A stretch of 51,356 bases of DNA from assembly GCA_046046915.1 (NCBI GenBank), contig JBJOIT010000021.1:1-51356 (forward strand). The letters run 5' to 3'. Below, piece after piece: positions 34,115-42,580 of this stretch. Every line of letters starts with the position of its first letter. Position 1 is the stretch's first letter. Position numbers and translations under genes: made by a program. The notes beneath the pieces are model-generated. The model was not told where the DNA came from and did not search any database. It saw only the letters and a list, made by a program, of their open reading frames with translations. This DNA comes from JBEEJZ01 sp046046915 (GTDB lineage: Bacteria > Pseudomonadota > Gammaproteobacteria > Burkholderiales > Burkholderiaceae_C).

Positions 34115-34275
34115 GCCTTTACGAATAACGCCTTCCAACGTCCGCAACGAACGGGTCGGACCCAGACAGTCAAGGATGGCCAACTCAGATGGGCTACCTG
34201 GTAACTCCGGCTCCTTTACCCCACCGTAAGGCTTGGCTGACCTGACCTGCCCCCCATATTCCCGGTCGTGTGCTG

Positions 34276-35667
34276 TCAGTGACCTAGCTCGTCTTGGGGA
34301 AATACCAGTACGAAGCAGGTTTTCCCTCCGGATGAGCTGGCCTGCACGCTGCCGCCGTGGGCCTGGACGATGGCGCGGGTGATGGACAGGCCCAGCCCCG
34401 CGCCTTCGGACTCGGGATGGGCGCGGGAGGCGTCTGCCCGGTAGAACCGGTCAAACAGGCGGGGCAGCAGCATGGGGTCGATGTCCGGGCCGGTGTTGGT
34501 GACCGATACCCGGGTCTCCCCGGGCGTGTGCTCGATGTCGATGTTGACCTCACCGTTTGGGGGTGTGTAGCGCAAGGCGTTGGAGAGCAGGTTGCTCACT
34601 GCCCGCCTGAACATCAGCCGGTCGCCGACGATGGTGCCCTGGCCTTGTTGGCGCAGGGTGATCTGTTGGTCGGCAGCCACGGCTTCATAAAACTCCAGCA
34701 ATGCATGCACTTCCTCGGCCGCTTCAAAAGGCTCAAGCCTGGGCAGTGCCATGCCACGCTCGGTTTTGGCCAAAAACAGCATGTCTGACACCATGCGGCC
34801 CAGGCGCTGAAACTCCTCGGCATTGGACGCCAGGATGTCCCGGTAGGCCTCTGCGTCACGCGGAGTGGACAGCGCTACCTGGGTTTGTGTCAGCACATTG
34901 CTGATGGGGGTGCGCAGCTCATGCGCCAGGTCCGATGAAAACTCGGACAGCCGCCGAAAGTCGTCTTGCAGACGCGCCAGCATCTGGTTCAGCGCGTGTG
35001 CCAGATCGGCCATTTCGATCGGAACGGCCTCAACGGGCATGCGCTGGCCGAGCTGCTGCCCGCTGACTGCCGCCGCACGATTTTTCATGGCCCGCAGTGG
35101 GGTCAGACCCCGGTGGGCGGCCAGCCATCCCAGCAGGCCACTGACCACAATGGCCGCCAGCGCATACCAGGCCAGCGTCTGTCGCAACTCCCGCATGAAC
35201 AGGGTGTGGTGCGCCGTGTCGATGGCAACCAGTATGCGCAGCCGGGTCGCTGCGTCGTCACCGGCCCCAGACTGAAAGCGCAGGCCGTGAAACGCCCGTT
35301 GCGGGTCGGCCCACTGCAGAAAAGAGGGCTCGCTGCTGGCCCCCGCGGGCCCCATCAAGGCAGGCGGGGGCTGAAAGCCATCGGTTTGAAAGAGCGTGTG
35401 GCCCTGCGCATCGACAACCAGCACAAACAGGCCGTGGTGATGATTCAAGGCCTCCCGCAGCCGCGATTGGGTGTCTTCCACGGGGTAGGCGCTGCTCAAG
35501 ATGTCGGTAATCACATGCTGCTTGTCTTGCAGCGCCATGCGATCCAGTTCCAGAAAGTGCTCTTCGGAGGCCACCACGAACAGGGCGCCCAAGCCAAGTA
35601 CGACGCCGGCGGCGACCAAGGTAAAAAACAGCGTGAGCCGGGTGGTCAGTGACAGCGCGCGCAACAC
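34276..35667 (-). CDS. Heavy-metal sensor histidine kinase (CusS/CopS-like)
   Basis: A 463-residue kinase. First helix at about residues 10-30, periplasmic loop of about 130 residues, second helix near 168-186, HAMP, then the H box (SDLAHELRTPISNVLTQTQ). N box NLLSNALRYTPP; G boxes NTGPDID and GAGLGLSITRAIV. The sequence style (with FTLVAAGVVLGLG and LAHELRTPISNV) fits the CusS/IrlS heavy-metal group. It starts with GTG at 35667 directly after the regulator stop codon. Divergent copper genes point to copper sensing. Part of its 3' region (34345-34519) exists in a second copy 1.1 kb away. Confidence 0.92.
   Translation of the reverse strand: MLRALSLTTRLTLFFTLVAAGVVLGLGALFVVASEEHFLELDRMALQDKQHVITDILSSAYPVEDTQSRLREALNHHHGLFVLVVDAQGHTLFQTDGFQPPPALMGPAGASSEPSFLQWADPQRAFHGLRFQSGAGDDAATRLRILVAIDTAHHTLFMRELRQTLAWYALAAIVVSGLLGWLAAHRGLTPLRAMKNRAAAVSGQQLGQRMPVEAVPIEMADLAHALNQMLARLQDDFRRLSEFSSDLAHELRTPISNVLTQTQVALSTPRDAEAYRDILASNAEEFQRLGRMVSDMLFLAKTERGMALPRLEPFEAAEEVHALLEFYEAVAADQQITLRQQGQGTIVGDRLMFRRAVSNLLSNALRYTPPNGEVNIDIEHTPGETRVSVTNTGPDIDPMLLPRLFDRFYRADASRAHPESEGAGLGLSITRAIVQAHGGSVQASSSGGKTCFVLVFPQDELGH
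34345..34519 (-). repeat. Direct repeat, intact copy within the kinase gene
   Basis: The partner of 33230-33404, in the same orientation and about 98 per cent identical by eye (four mismatches in 175 bases). The two copies bracket about 940 bases that include the OsmC gene, so homologous recombination between them could delete that stretch. Confidence 0.85.
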
Positions 35668-36351
35668 TCAGCTCTCCTGCGGTGCATCCAGCACGTAACC
35701 CATGCCGCGCACGGTCTTGATCAGCGGGGCGCCGGGTTCTTCGTCGATCTTGACCCGCAGGCGGCGCATGGCCACCTCGATCACATTGGTATCGCTGTCA
35801 AAGTTCATGTCCCAGACCTGTGAGGCGATCAGCGAACGCGGCAGGACTTCGCCCTGCCTGCGCATCAGCAGTTCAAGCAGGCCAAACTCTTTGGCTGTCA
35901 GGTCGATGCGTTTGCCGGCGCGTGAAGCGCGTCGGCGCAGCAGATCCAGCTCAAGGTCGGCGACCCGGAGTGTGGTGTTCTCGGCGACGCTGCGGCCCCG
36001 CCGCAGGAGGGTGCGCACACGCGCCAACAGTTCTGCAAATGAGAATGGCTTCACGAGGTAGTCGTCGGCCCCCAGCTCCAGCCCTTTGACCCGGTCCTCA
36101 ATCTCATCTCGGGCGGTCAGGAACATGGCCGGCATGTGCAGGCCGCGCTGGCGCATCGATTGCAGAAGTGCCCAGCCATCCAGGCCGGGAAGCATCACAT
36201 CCAGAATGACCAGGTCATGGGCGCCGTGTTCGGCCAGATGCAGTCCATCTGTGCCGTTTTGCGCCAGGTCGACGACGAAACCAGCTTCGCTCAAGCCCTG
36301 ATGCAGGTATTCACCGGTTTTGGGTTCATCTTCGACGATCAGGATTCTCAT
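35668..36351 (-). CDS. Heavy-metal response regulator (CusR/CopR-like)
   Basis: A 227-residue OmpR-type regulator with acidic pocket E7/D8/E9, phosphoacceptor D51 (LVILDVMLPGLDGW) and the LTARDEIEDRVKGLELGADDYLVKPF block (in part) typical of CusR/CopR/CzcR. The winged helix ends with FDSDTNVIEVAMRRLRVKID and RGMGYVLD. The ATG at 36351 is about 125 bases from the divergent copper-gene operon. The pair controls copper- or silver-inducible genes in related bacteria; here the divergent operon is the obvious target. Confidence 0.93.
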   Translation of the reverse strand: MRILIVEDEPKTGEYLHQGLSEAGFVVDLAQNGTDGLHLAEHGAHDLVILDVMLPGLDGWALLQSMRQRGLHMPAMFLTARDEIEDRVKGLELGADDYLVKPFSFAELLARVRTLLRRGRSVAENTTLRVADLELDLLRRRASRAGKRIDLTAKEFGLLELLMRRQGEVLPRSLIASQVWDMNFDSDTNVIEVAMRRLRVKIDEEPGAPLIKTVRGMGYVLDAPQES

Positions 36352-36413
36352 GGGGGCGCTCTGTTACATGGCGGGTCGATAGTGTGGCGAGTTTTATGGC
36401 GTTCGGCACGCGG

Positions 36414-36429
36414 ATGACAAAGATGTAAT
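36414..36429 (+). promoter_or_regulatory. Candidate CopR/CusR box between the regulator and the copper operon
   Basis: ATGACAAAGATGTAAT forms an imperfect dyad (ATGACA and TGTAAT, one mismatch, four-base spacer). It lies about 45-60 bases before the first copper-operon start and 60-75 bases from the regulator start. Copper-responsive OmpR-type regulators bind dyads of the TGACA/TGTAA kind. The function is inferred. Confidence 0.45.
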
Positions 36430-36475
36430 GTGGCAGACGGCTTACTGTCAGGCGCAAAGCGACAGAATTGACCTC

Positions 36476-36802
36476 ATGCCAATGTCCACCCTCCGCCGCG
36501 CCCTCAAAACCTTGTTACCCGGGTCACTGGTGCTGCTGGTCAGCACCGCCACAGTCCAGATCGCCGGCGCAGGCCAGGCCGAGCCTGCCGGTTTGCCGAC
36601 CCAGTTGCACTACCAGTCGGTGTTCAGTGCCTATCAAGCAGATGTCGACCCGCCCGTGCAGTCCTGGCGCGAGGCCAATGAGCGCGTGGGCAAGATCGGT
36701 GGCTGGCGTGCTTACGCCAGGGAGGCCGCAAGCGCCGAGCCCGCCAAAGACACCCCGGCGGCCGATCCGCATGCAGGCCACCACGGCGGGGCCAAGCCAT
36801 GA
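36476..36802 (+). CDS. Small exported protein of the copper operon
   Basis: A 108-residue protein with a basic start and a hydrophobic stretch (residues about 13-30, LVLLVSTATVQIAGAGQA) that looks like a signal peptide. The mature part contains LHYQSVFSAYQADVDPPVQSWREANERV in part and a GGWRAYARE segment. It ends with a His-rich DPHAGHHGG tail that could bind copper. This type is often found as the first gene before TolC-like/multicopper-oxidase genes. It overlaps the next gene by four bases (ATGA). Starts at 36476 or 36482; the frame is open further upstream without features. Function unknown. Confidence 0.75.
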   Translation: MPMSTLRRALKTLLPGSLVLLVSTATVQIAGAGQAEPAGLPTQLHYQSVFSAYQADVDPPVQSWREANERVGKIGGWRAYAREAASAEPAKDTPAADPHAGHHGGAKP

Positions 36803-38217
36803 GGCGCGCGCTTTCTTTTTCCTTTGCCCAGCGGGCTTGCTGTGCTGCCATGGTGGCGGTCCTGTCAGGCTGCGCCAGTGTTAGCCCCGAGCAGAACATC
36901 AGCCGTGTCAATGACGAGCTCGGGGGTTTCACCCCCGGCCAGCTGACCCTGGCTCGCAGTGCCCAAGCGCGTGAGCAGCGGGCCCAGGCGGCGGCCGCGC
37001 TGCTGGCGATGCCGGTGGAGCAGAAGGAAGCGGTTCAACTGGCCCTGGTTAACAGCCCGGCGTTGCAGGCGCTGCTGGCCCAGGGGTGGGCGCAGTCGGC
37101 AGATGCTGCGCAAGGTGGCCGTATCGCCAACCCGGTGTTCAGCTTTGAGCGCATGGTGGCGGGCGACGAACTGGAGCTGGGCCGGGCGCTGTCGTTTGGC
37201 TTGCTCGACGTGCTGACCCTGCCTGCGCGCCAGGCCATCGCAGAGCGCCGCATAGAACAAGCCCAGCTGCGTTTGACCAGCGAGGTGGTGGATCACATCA
37301 CCCAGGTACGCCAGGCATGGGTACGCGCAGTGGCGGCACAACAGACCCTGGCTTACGCACAGCAGGTTTTCGAGAGCGCCCAGGCCAGCGCCGAGTTGGC
37401 CCGGCGCATGCAGTCGGTGGGCAACTTCAATCGCTTGAGCCGTGTCCGGGAGCAGGTTTTTTATGCCGACGCGGCCACCCACCTGGCCACCGCCCAGCAC
37501 CAGAGCCTGGCCAGCCGGGAGGCGCTGGTGCGCTGGCTGGGCCTGGACGAATCCCAGGCCCAAACCCTCCAGCTGCCACAACGTTTGCCCGATCTCCCCC
37601 AGCAGGCGCTGACGCCCGAAGCCGTGGGGGCCATGGCGACCCGGGCACGCCTGGACATCCGGCTGGCGCAGAGCGCGCTCGATGAAGCCGGCAAGGCCCA
37701 GGGCCTGAACGCCGTGACCCGTCTGACCGATATCGAATTGACCGCCCGGCGCAACACCACGTTTGATCGTGCCGCCGGGACGCGCGCCGACGCGCGAGGC
37801 TACGAGATCGTCGTTCGCCTGCCGCTGCTGGATGTGGGCGACATGCAGCGTGACGCCTGGAATGCGCGCACGCTCCAGGCGGCCCATCAGCTCGAAGCGG
37901 GCTCGGGGCTGCGCGAAAGCTACTCTGCTTACCGCACTGCCCATGACATTGCTCGACACCACCGTGATGAGGTGGTGCCGCTGCGCAAACTGATCTCGGA
38001 CGAGAACCTGCTTCGCTACAACGGCATGATCATCGGCGTTTTTGAGCTGCTGGCAGACGCCCGGGATCAGGTCAGCACCGTGATGGCGGCCATCGATGCC
38101 GAGCAGCAGTTTTGGCTGGCCGACGCGGCGCTGCAAGCCTCTTTGATAGGGCGCCCCACCCAGGCCGCCTTGTCTGTGACCTCTGGCGCCCCCGCCACGG
38201 GCGCCGCTGGCCATTGA
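36799..38217 (+). CDS. TolC-family outer-membrane lipoprotein of the copper cluster
   Basis: A 472-residue outer-membrane-efflux-type protein. The lipobox LSGC with C25 indicates a lipoprotein, as in CusC. Long helical segments of the coiled-coil tunnel are visible in pairs (about residues 60-110, 145-215, 265-300 and 350-430), with heptad-like Ala/Leu/Gln content. The TolC repeats align as two halves. No RND pump or membrane-fusion gene lies beside it, so its partner must be elsewhere, or it works differently from CusCBA. It overlaps the upstream small gene by 4 bases and is 16 bases before the oxidase gene. Confidence 0.87.
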   Translation: MRRALSFSFAQRACCAAMVAVLSGCASVSPEQNISRVNDELGGFTPGQLTLARSAQAREQRAQAAAALLAMPVEQKEAVQLALVNSPALQALLAQGWAQSADAAQGGRIANPVFSFERMVAGDELELGRALSFGLLDVLTLPARQAIAERRIEQAQLRLTSEVVDHITQVRQAWVRAVAAQQTLAYAQQVFESAQASAELARRMQSVGNFNRLSRVREQVFYADAATHLATAQHQSLASREALVRWLGLDESQAQTLQLPQRLPDLPQQALTPEAVGAMATRARLDIRLAQSALDEAGKAQGLNAVTRLTDIELTARRNTTFDRAAGTRADARGYEIVVRLPLLDVGDMQRDAWNARTLQAAHQLEAGSGLRESYSAYRTAHDIARHHRDEVVPLRKLISDENLLRYNGMIIGVFELLADARDQVSTVMAAIDAEQQFWLADAALQASLIGRPTQAALSVTSGAPATGAAGH

Positions 38218-38233
38218 GCAAAAGGAAGAAGGC

Positions 38234-39646
38234 ATGAGCTCCAGACGAGCGTTTTTCAAATGGGCCAGCATCGCCGGTGGCGCTGTGGCAGCCAGCGCGG
38301 TCAGCCGTGTTGCGATGTCGGCTTTGCCCGAGCCTGTTATCCAGACCTCGGCCGACACCATGGCGCCGTTGGTGCCCAGCAGCGGACAGCCCTACAACCC
38401 GGTCGTCACGCTCAATGGCTGGACGCTGCCCTGGCGCATGAACCAGGGCGTCAAGGAATTTCATCTGGTGGCCGAACCTGTGGTGCGCGAGATGGCGCCC
38501 GGCTTCAAGGCACACCTGTGGGGTTACAACGGCCAAAGTCCGGGCCCGACGATAGAAGTGGTCGAAGGCGACCGGGTGCGAGTCTTCGTGACAAACAAGT
38601 TGCCCGAGCACACCAGCGTGCACTGGCACGGCCAGCGTTTGCCCAATGGCATGGATGGCGTGTCGGGCTTGACCCAGGCGGCGATTCAGCCGGGCAAAAC
38701 CTTTGTCTATGAGTTTGTGGCGCGACGGCCCGGCACCTTCATGTACCACCCTCACGCAGATGAAATGACGCAGATGGCCATGGGCATGATGGGTTTCTGG
38801 GTAACTCACCCCAAAGCCAGGCATCCCCTGATCGACGAGGTGCAACGCGATTTCTGTTTTTTGCTGAACGCCTTTGACATCGATCCGGGCAGCTACACGC
38901 CCAAGACCATGACCATGCTGGACTTCAACCTCTGGGCTTGGAACAGTCGCATCTTCCCCGGCATCGACAGCCTGAATGTGCGCCTGAACGATAAGGTGCG
39001 CATCCGCGTGGGCAACCTGACCATGACCAATCACCCCATTCACCTGCACGGCCACGAATTCACCGTGACGGGTACCGATGGCGGACCAGTACCCAAAACC
39101 GCCCGCTGGCCCGAGGTGACCACAGACCTGGCCGTGGGGCAGATGCGCCAGGTGGAGTTTGTGGCCGATGAAGAGGGCGACTGGGCCTTTCATTGCCACA
39201 AAAGCCACCACACCATGAACGCCATGGGCCACAACGTGCCGACCCTGATTGGTGTGGACCACCGGGGCCTGACCCAAAAGATCCAGAAGCTGATTCCTGA
39301 CTACATGGTCATGGGCGAGCGCGGCATGGCCGACATGACCGAGATGGACATGCCCATTCCCGACAACACAGCGCCCATGATGACGGGTATGGGTCCGTTT
39401 GGCTCGGTCGAGATGGGGGGCATGTTCAGCGTCTTGAAGGTGCGCAAGGACCAAAAGCCCGGCGATTACAGCAACCCGGGATGGTTCAAACATCCCCAGG
39501 GTACTGTTGCGCATGAGGTCACCGGCCCCGTGGCCGAGCCAGCGCGTTTCAAAGCCGAGGCGGGCCAGTCCATGCCGCGCGTTCAAACACCTGCAAGCCC
39601 GACTGAAGTCAAGGTGCGCAAGCCCAGCGCCCACACCGGCCATTGA
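38234..39646 (+). CDS. Tat-exported multicopper oxidase
   Basis: A 470-residue multicopper oxidase. The twin-arginine signal SSRRAFFKW is at residues 2-10. Copper ligands are seen in all four motifs: HWHG (130-133), YHPH (171-174), HPIHLHGH (267-274) and HCHKSHHTM (320-328, type-1 copper Cys321 with the downstream Met). The C-terminal 90 residues are Met-rich (MGERGMADMTEMDMPIP, MMTGMG), as in copper-tolerance oxidases such as CopA/CueO, where they bind extra Cu(I). The enzyme would oxidise Cu(I) to the less toxic Cu(II) in the periplasm. AAAGGAAGAAGGC lies just before the ATG. Confidence 0.93.
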   Translation: MSSRRAFFKWASIAGGAVAASAVSRVAMSALPEPVIQTSADTMAPLVPSSGQPYNPVVTLNGWTLPWRMNQGVKEFHLVAEPVVREMAPGFKAHLWGYNGQSPGPTIEVVEGDRVRVFVTNKLPEHTSVHWHGQRLPNGMDGVSGLTQAAIQPGKTFVYEFVARRPGTFMYHPHADEMTQMAMGMMGFWVTHPKARHPLIDEVQRDFCFLLNAFDIDPGSYTPKTMTMLDFNLWAWNSRIFPGIDSLNVRLNDKVRIRVGNLTMTNHPIHLHGHEFTVTGTDGGPVPKTARWPEVTTDLAVGQMRQVEFVADEEGDWAFHCHKSHHTMNAMGHNVPTLIGVDHRGLTQKIQKLIPDYMVMGERGMADMTEMDMPIPDNTAPMMTGMGPFGSVEMGGMFSVLKVRKDQKPGDYSNPGWFKHPQGTVAHEVTGPVAEPARFKAEAGQSMPRVQTPASPTEVKVRKPSAHTGH

Positions 39647-39672
39647 CACTTTCCCCCAACCTGAGGACCCCT

Positions 39673-40173
39673 ATGAAACATGCCAGCAAGCTGACCCACA
39701 CACTTATCGCCTTTGCAGCGCTCACCTTGTCGGGTGCTGCATTTGCAGCAGGTAGCCACGCGGGTGGACATGGCCACGGGCACGGTGACGAAGAAACCGC
39801 CATCGGAAAACCCGGTATGCCGGGCCGCGTGAACCGCACCATCACCGTGGACATGAATGACAACATGCGTTACACGCCTGCCAGTGTTCAGGCCAAGCAG
39901 GGTGAAACCATCCGCTTCGTGGTGCGCAACCAGGGCAAGATCAAGCACGAGCTGAGCTTGGGCACCGAAAAAGAGCTGCTTGAGCATCTGGAGGTCATGA
40001 AGAAATACCCCGACATGGAGCACGACGAGCCCAGCAAGATCACCCTGGCCCCGGGCAAGCAGGGCGAGATCATCTGGCAGTTCACCAAGGCCGGTACCGT
40101 GAACTTCGCCTGTCTGATGCCTGGCCATTACGAGGCTGGCATGAAGGGTGCCGTCAAAGTTGTGAAGAAATGA
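39673..40173 (+). CDS. Periplasmic cupredoxin-domain protein
   Basis: A 166-residue exported blue-copper-type protein. The signal peptide ends near AFA-AG (residue about 23), followed by a His/Gly-rich stretch (SHAGGHGHGHGDE). The cupredoxin domain has copper ligands H92 (IKHELSLG), C147, H152 and M157 (CLMPGHYEAGM). The start at 39673 has GAGGAC upstream. The frame extends upstream and overlaps the oxidase stop, but the signal peptide fixes this start. Probably electron carrier or copper chaperone for the oxidase. Confidence 0.92.
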   Translation: MKHASKLTHTLIAFAALTLSGAAFAAGSHAGGHGHGHGDEETAIGKPGMPGRVNRTITVDMNDNMRYTPASVQAKQGETIRFVVRNQGKIKHELSLGTEKELLEHLEVMKKYPDMEHDEPSKITLAPGKQGEIIWQFTKAGTVNFACLMPGHYEAGMKGAVKVVKK

Positions 40174-40526
40174 GTACCACCATGAAGATCGCCCATAAAC
40201 TTTTCAACATCGGCCTGTTGGCCGCAGGCATGGCCTTGCCTTGGGCCAGTTCTGCCCAAACCAGCCATGACCACACCCACATGGGGCCGTCCCAGGCAGC
40301 AGTGCCCATGACCGACGGCGAGGTCAGAAAGGTGGATCAGGCCAATGGCAAGGTCACCCTCAAGCACGGCGAGATCAAACACCTCGATATGCCAGGCATG
40401 ACCATGGTGTTTACGGTCCGCGACAAAGGCCTGCTGGCTGCGCTGAAGCCGGGTGACAAAGTCAGTTTCAGGGTGGTGGACGAGGGCGGAAAGCTGGTGT
40501 TGACCGACATTCAACCGAAGAACTAG
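40170..40526 (+). CDS. CusF-like periplasmic copper-binding protein
   Basis: A 118-residue exported protein with a signal peptide (residues about 8-30) and a His-rich start of the mature chain (HDHTHMG). The CusF beta-barrel motif is present: H66, then M77 and M79 (PGMTM), at the spacing of E. coli CusF His36/Met47/Met49. The tryptophan that caps Cu(I) in CusF is replaced by M74, giving a possible His/Met3 site. The start overlaps the cupredoxin stop (ATGA); an ATG four codons later is also possible. Last gene of the copper operon. Confidence 0.88.
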   Translation: MSTTMKIAHKLFNIGLLAAGMALPWASSAQTSHDHTHMGPSQAAVPMTDGEVRKVDQANGKVTLKHGEIKHLDMPGMTMVFTVRDKGLLAALKPGDKVSFRVVDEGGKLVLTDIQPKN

Positions 40527-40552
40527 CCCCCAAAAGAATCTGCGGGGCGGGC

Positions 40553-41797
40553 TTACCTTGGCGAGATGTTGCACTCGCGCCGCAGCAGAGCCACGGCATC
40601 GCCGAGGTCGTCGTCACGGTCGCTGAGCAATGGGCCGCGTGCCTCGTCCAGAAAGTCTGTCCACATCTTGAGGTAATCGTTCTGATGCTGGGCAGGCGCA
40701 TTGCCCAGAATGAAGTTCGACACTTCCTCGGGTTTCATGCCCGACTTGCGGATCTTGCGCACCAGCGTGAGGGCTCCTTTGGCGGTGAGCAGGGTTTTGG
40801 GGGCGCTGCCTGCGGCGATGCACACAAAGAGGGTAAGCAGTGAGCTGTCATCGTTATGACCCCCGGTGGCCTTGTGCCAGGCCTCAGAGGCCGCGCGATC
40901 AAAGTCGTCCACCTCGCTCAAACCGTCTTCTACCCAGAAGTAGCGGCCCATGAAGGCCGGGGTCTGATCAAAGAGTTTTCGGGCCGGCAGGGTGCTGTCC
41001 AGAATTTTGGGCAGATCTGACACGAGGGTGCTGCGCACCTCCTCGACCACGTCCTTGAGTTCTGCGGGCAGCTGGCGGGGCAAGGCAATGGGGATGCCGG
41101 CTGCCTTTGCGGTGCGCGCTTTATGGCGCAGCGCGGCGATGGTTTTTTGGAAAGTCACCCAGTCGGGCAGCTGAGTCTGGCGTGTGGCCAGCATGAGCAA
41201 AGCGGTGCGGATCACCGCTTCGGCGTCGCGACCGGCTTCTTCCAGCGCGTCGGCGTCCAGTCCCATCTGCTCTGCAAACCACCGCGCGGCCTGTATGACC
41301 TGCGCCACCTGGCGGCGCTTGGCCAGCTCGGCCTGGTAGTCCGCCAGGCTGCGTAGCGACCACTTGGCCAGCTGTGGGATATGGTCATCGCTGAAACCAC
41401 CCGGCTCGTTCATGCCGAAGTGGCTGCTCTGCGGCATGGTGATCAGAGCCTTGAGCATGTCGGATGCACCCTTGGAGCGCGACAGCAAGCTGTTATCGCG
41501 CAGTGCCATGGCCGCCGCGCTCAGGTCGCCGCCGCTGTTGAGCTCCAGGTTCAGGCTGACCAGGTTGACTATGCGTTCGCGGGCTTTTTCCAGCTCGGGG
41601 CGCAGGTACTCACTTCCAAAGTAGCGCGCAATCTGCACCATGCCCTTGGGGGCCTCGGTTCGCATGGCATCGAGCCGGGCCGGGTCGATGATGCCGTGCT
41701 GCAGGCCGTGGCTCAGGGCTTTTTCAAAAAAGGGACGGGCATCAAAGAGCGCAACCGTCTGGTCCGCCGGGGGCGGGAGCGTGTGGGATTCGGACAT
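40553..41797 (-). CDS. Unknown 414-residue protein of the J-domain operon
   Basis: A soluble, mostly helical protein without signal peptide. Segments such as LSHGLQHGIIDPARLDAM, PKGMVQIARYFGSEYLRPELE, and FDQTPAFMGRYFWVEDGLSEVDDFDR look conserved-domain-like, but I do not recognise the family. A basic middle (AALRHKARTAKAAG) and an acidic C-terminal area (LSDRDDDLGDAVALL) are visible. It is the last of four co-directional genes, with only 6 bases between it and the preceding stop. A role connected with the J-domain protein at the head of the operon is inferred only from position. Confidence 0.75.
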   Translation of the reverse strand: MSESHTLPPPADQTVALFDARPFFEKALSHGLQHGIIDPARLDAMRTEAPKGMVQIARYFGSEYLRPELEKARERIVNLVSLNLELNSGGDLSAAAMALRDNSLLSRSKGASDMLKALITMPQSSHFGMNEPGGFSDDHIPQLAKWSLRSLADYQAELAKRRQVAQVIQAARWFAEQMGLDADALEEAGRDAEAVIRTALLMLATRQTQLPDWVTFQKTIAALRHKARTAKAAGIPIALPRQLPAELKDVVEEVRSTLVSDLPKILDSTLPARKLFDQTPAFMGRYFWVEDGLSEVDDFDRAASEAWHKATGGHNDDSSLLTLFVCIAAGSAPKTLLTAKGALTLVRKIRKSGMKPEEVSNFILGNAPAQHQNDYLKMWTDFLDEARGPLLSDRDDDLGDAVALLRRECNISPR

Positions 41798-41803
41798 GGC
41801 GCA

Positions 41804-42550
41804 TCAAATGGCGGATTCTTCGTCGGCCTCCAGCGCGGCGGGGGTGGCCTTGCCGCGGTCGGTGTCGCTGGTTTCCACCTTGCCGTCGTCTTCTTCGGCC
41901 TGCGCCTCCTCGCCTATGCCCTGGTCAAAAGCGCGCACCTTGGCGCGCAGCACCAGCAGCATTTCCACAAACAGATCGGGGCACTCGTGGCGCAAGAGCC
42001 AGGCCAGCTGCATCCAGTCCTGATCGGCGACCTCGTCTTCGTCTACGCGAGGCCTCGCGTAGGCATTGGCCAGCAGCTCAGTTTCGGAGAGGATGTCCAC
42101 GTCCTCATCGCCGTCCTCAAAGGTGCCAGAGCGGGCAAAGGCCTCGATGCGCGCCCATTTTTCGGAAAAGTAGTCGGCCAGCGCGTCGGCGCCGCCTTCG
42201 AGGTCGCCAATGGCATTCAGAAATTCCACCGGGTCAGCGTCCTCACGGAAGACGATGGCGTTGACCATGCCGCGCAAGTGGGTGCGGCTCAGGTCTTTGT
42301 ATTGCTTCTCGATGACCACCGCGCGGGCAAATTGCTCGGGTGTGACCAGCAGGTTGACGACCGACTCCTTCGAGTTGTCGTATTCGCGGATCACGGCCAG
42401 GATGTCTTTGGGGGGGAGCTGCTCCAAGACCACCATCAGGGCCTTGTCCCCCTCGGTGTCGGCCAGTTCAACCAGCGCGGCTTCAGCGGCGCTGATGTCG
42501 CCTGCGGCAATCAGACTTTGGGTTTTGGCTATCAGGGCCAGTGCGTTCAT
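41804..42550 (-). CDS. Unknown acidic 248-residue protein of the J-domain operon
   Basis: It starts MNALALIAKTQSLIAAGD, followed by a helical repeat-like region of about 130 residues with PPKDILAVIREYDNSKESVVNLL and LVTPEQFARAVVIEKQYKD. A strongly acidic patch (EDGDEDVDILSE) lies near residue 150, and the acidic C-terminus contains EEAQAEEDDGKVETSD. No signal peptide and no metal motif. The start at 42550 replaces a longer frame beginning at 42577 whose first residues are not conserved-looking. It is 30 bases after the previous operon gene. The family is not recognised; protein-protein interaction with a chaperone is a guess. Confidence 0.75.
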   Translation of the reverse strand: MNALALIAKTQSLIAAGDISAAEAALVELADTEGDKALMVVLEQLPPKDILAVIREYDNSKESVVNLLVTPEQFARAVVIEKQYKDLSRTHLRGMVNAIVFREDADPVEFLNAIGDLEGGADALADYFSEKWARIEAFARSGTFEDGDEDVDILSETELLANAYARPRVDEDEVADQDWMQLAWLLRHECPDLFVEMLLVLRAKVRAFDQGIGEEAQAEEDDGKVETSDTDRGKATPAALEADEESAI

Positions 42551-42580
42551 GGCGGGTCTTTCTTGTTTTGGGGGCAAAGC

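Noticed and set aside
34115..34275. Possible integron attC-like site after the OsmC gene (TAACGCC and a GTCCG/CGGAC inverted repeat)
   Set aside because: No matching GTTRRRY partner core in the right arrangement and no integrase gene; the short inverted repeat can be chance.
36865..38361. Minus-strand open frame over the TolC-like gene
   Set aside because: Antisense shadow; the plus strand carries a lipobox and a TolC repeat pattern.
40526..40548. GCCCC/GGGGC stem after the copper operon
   Set aside because: Only five base pairs with a long loop and no T tract; too weak to call a terminator.
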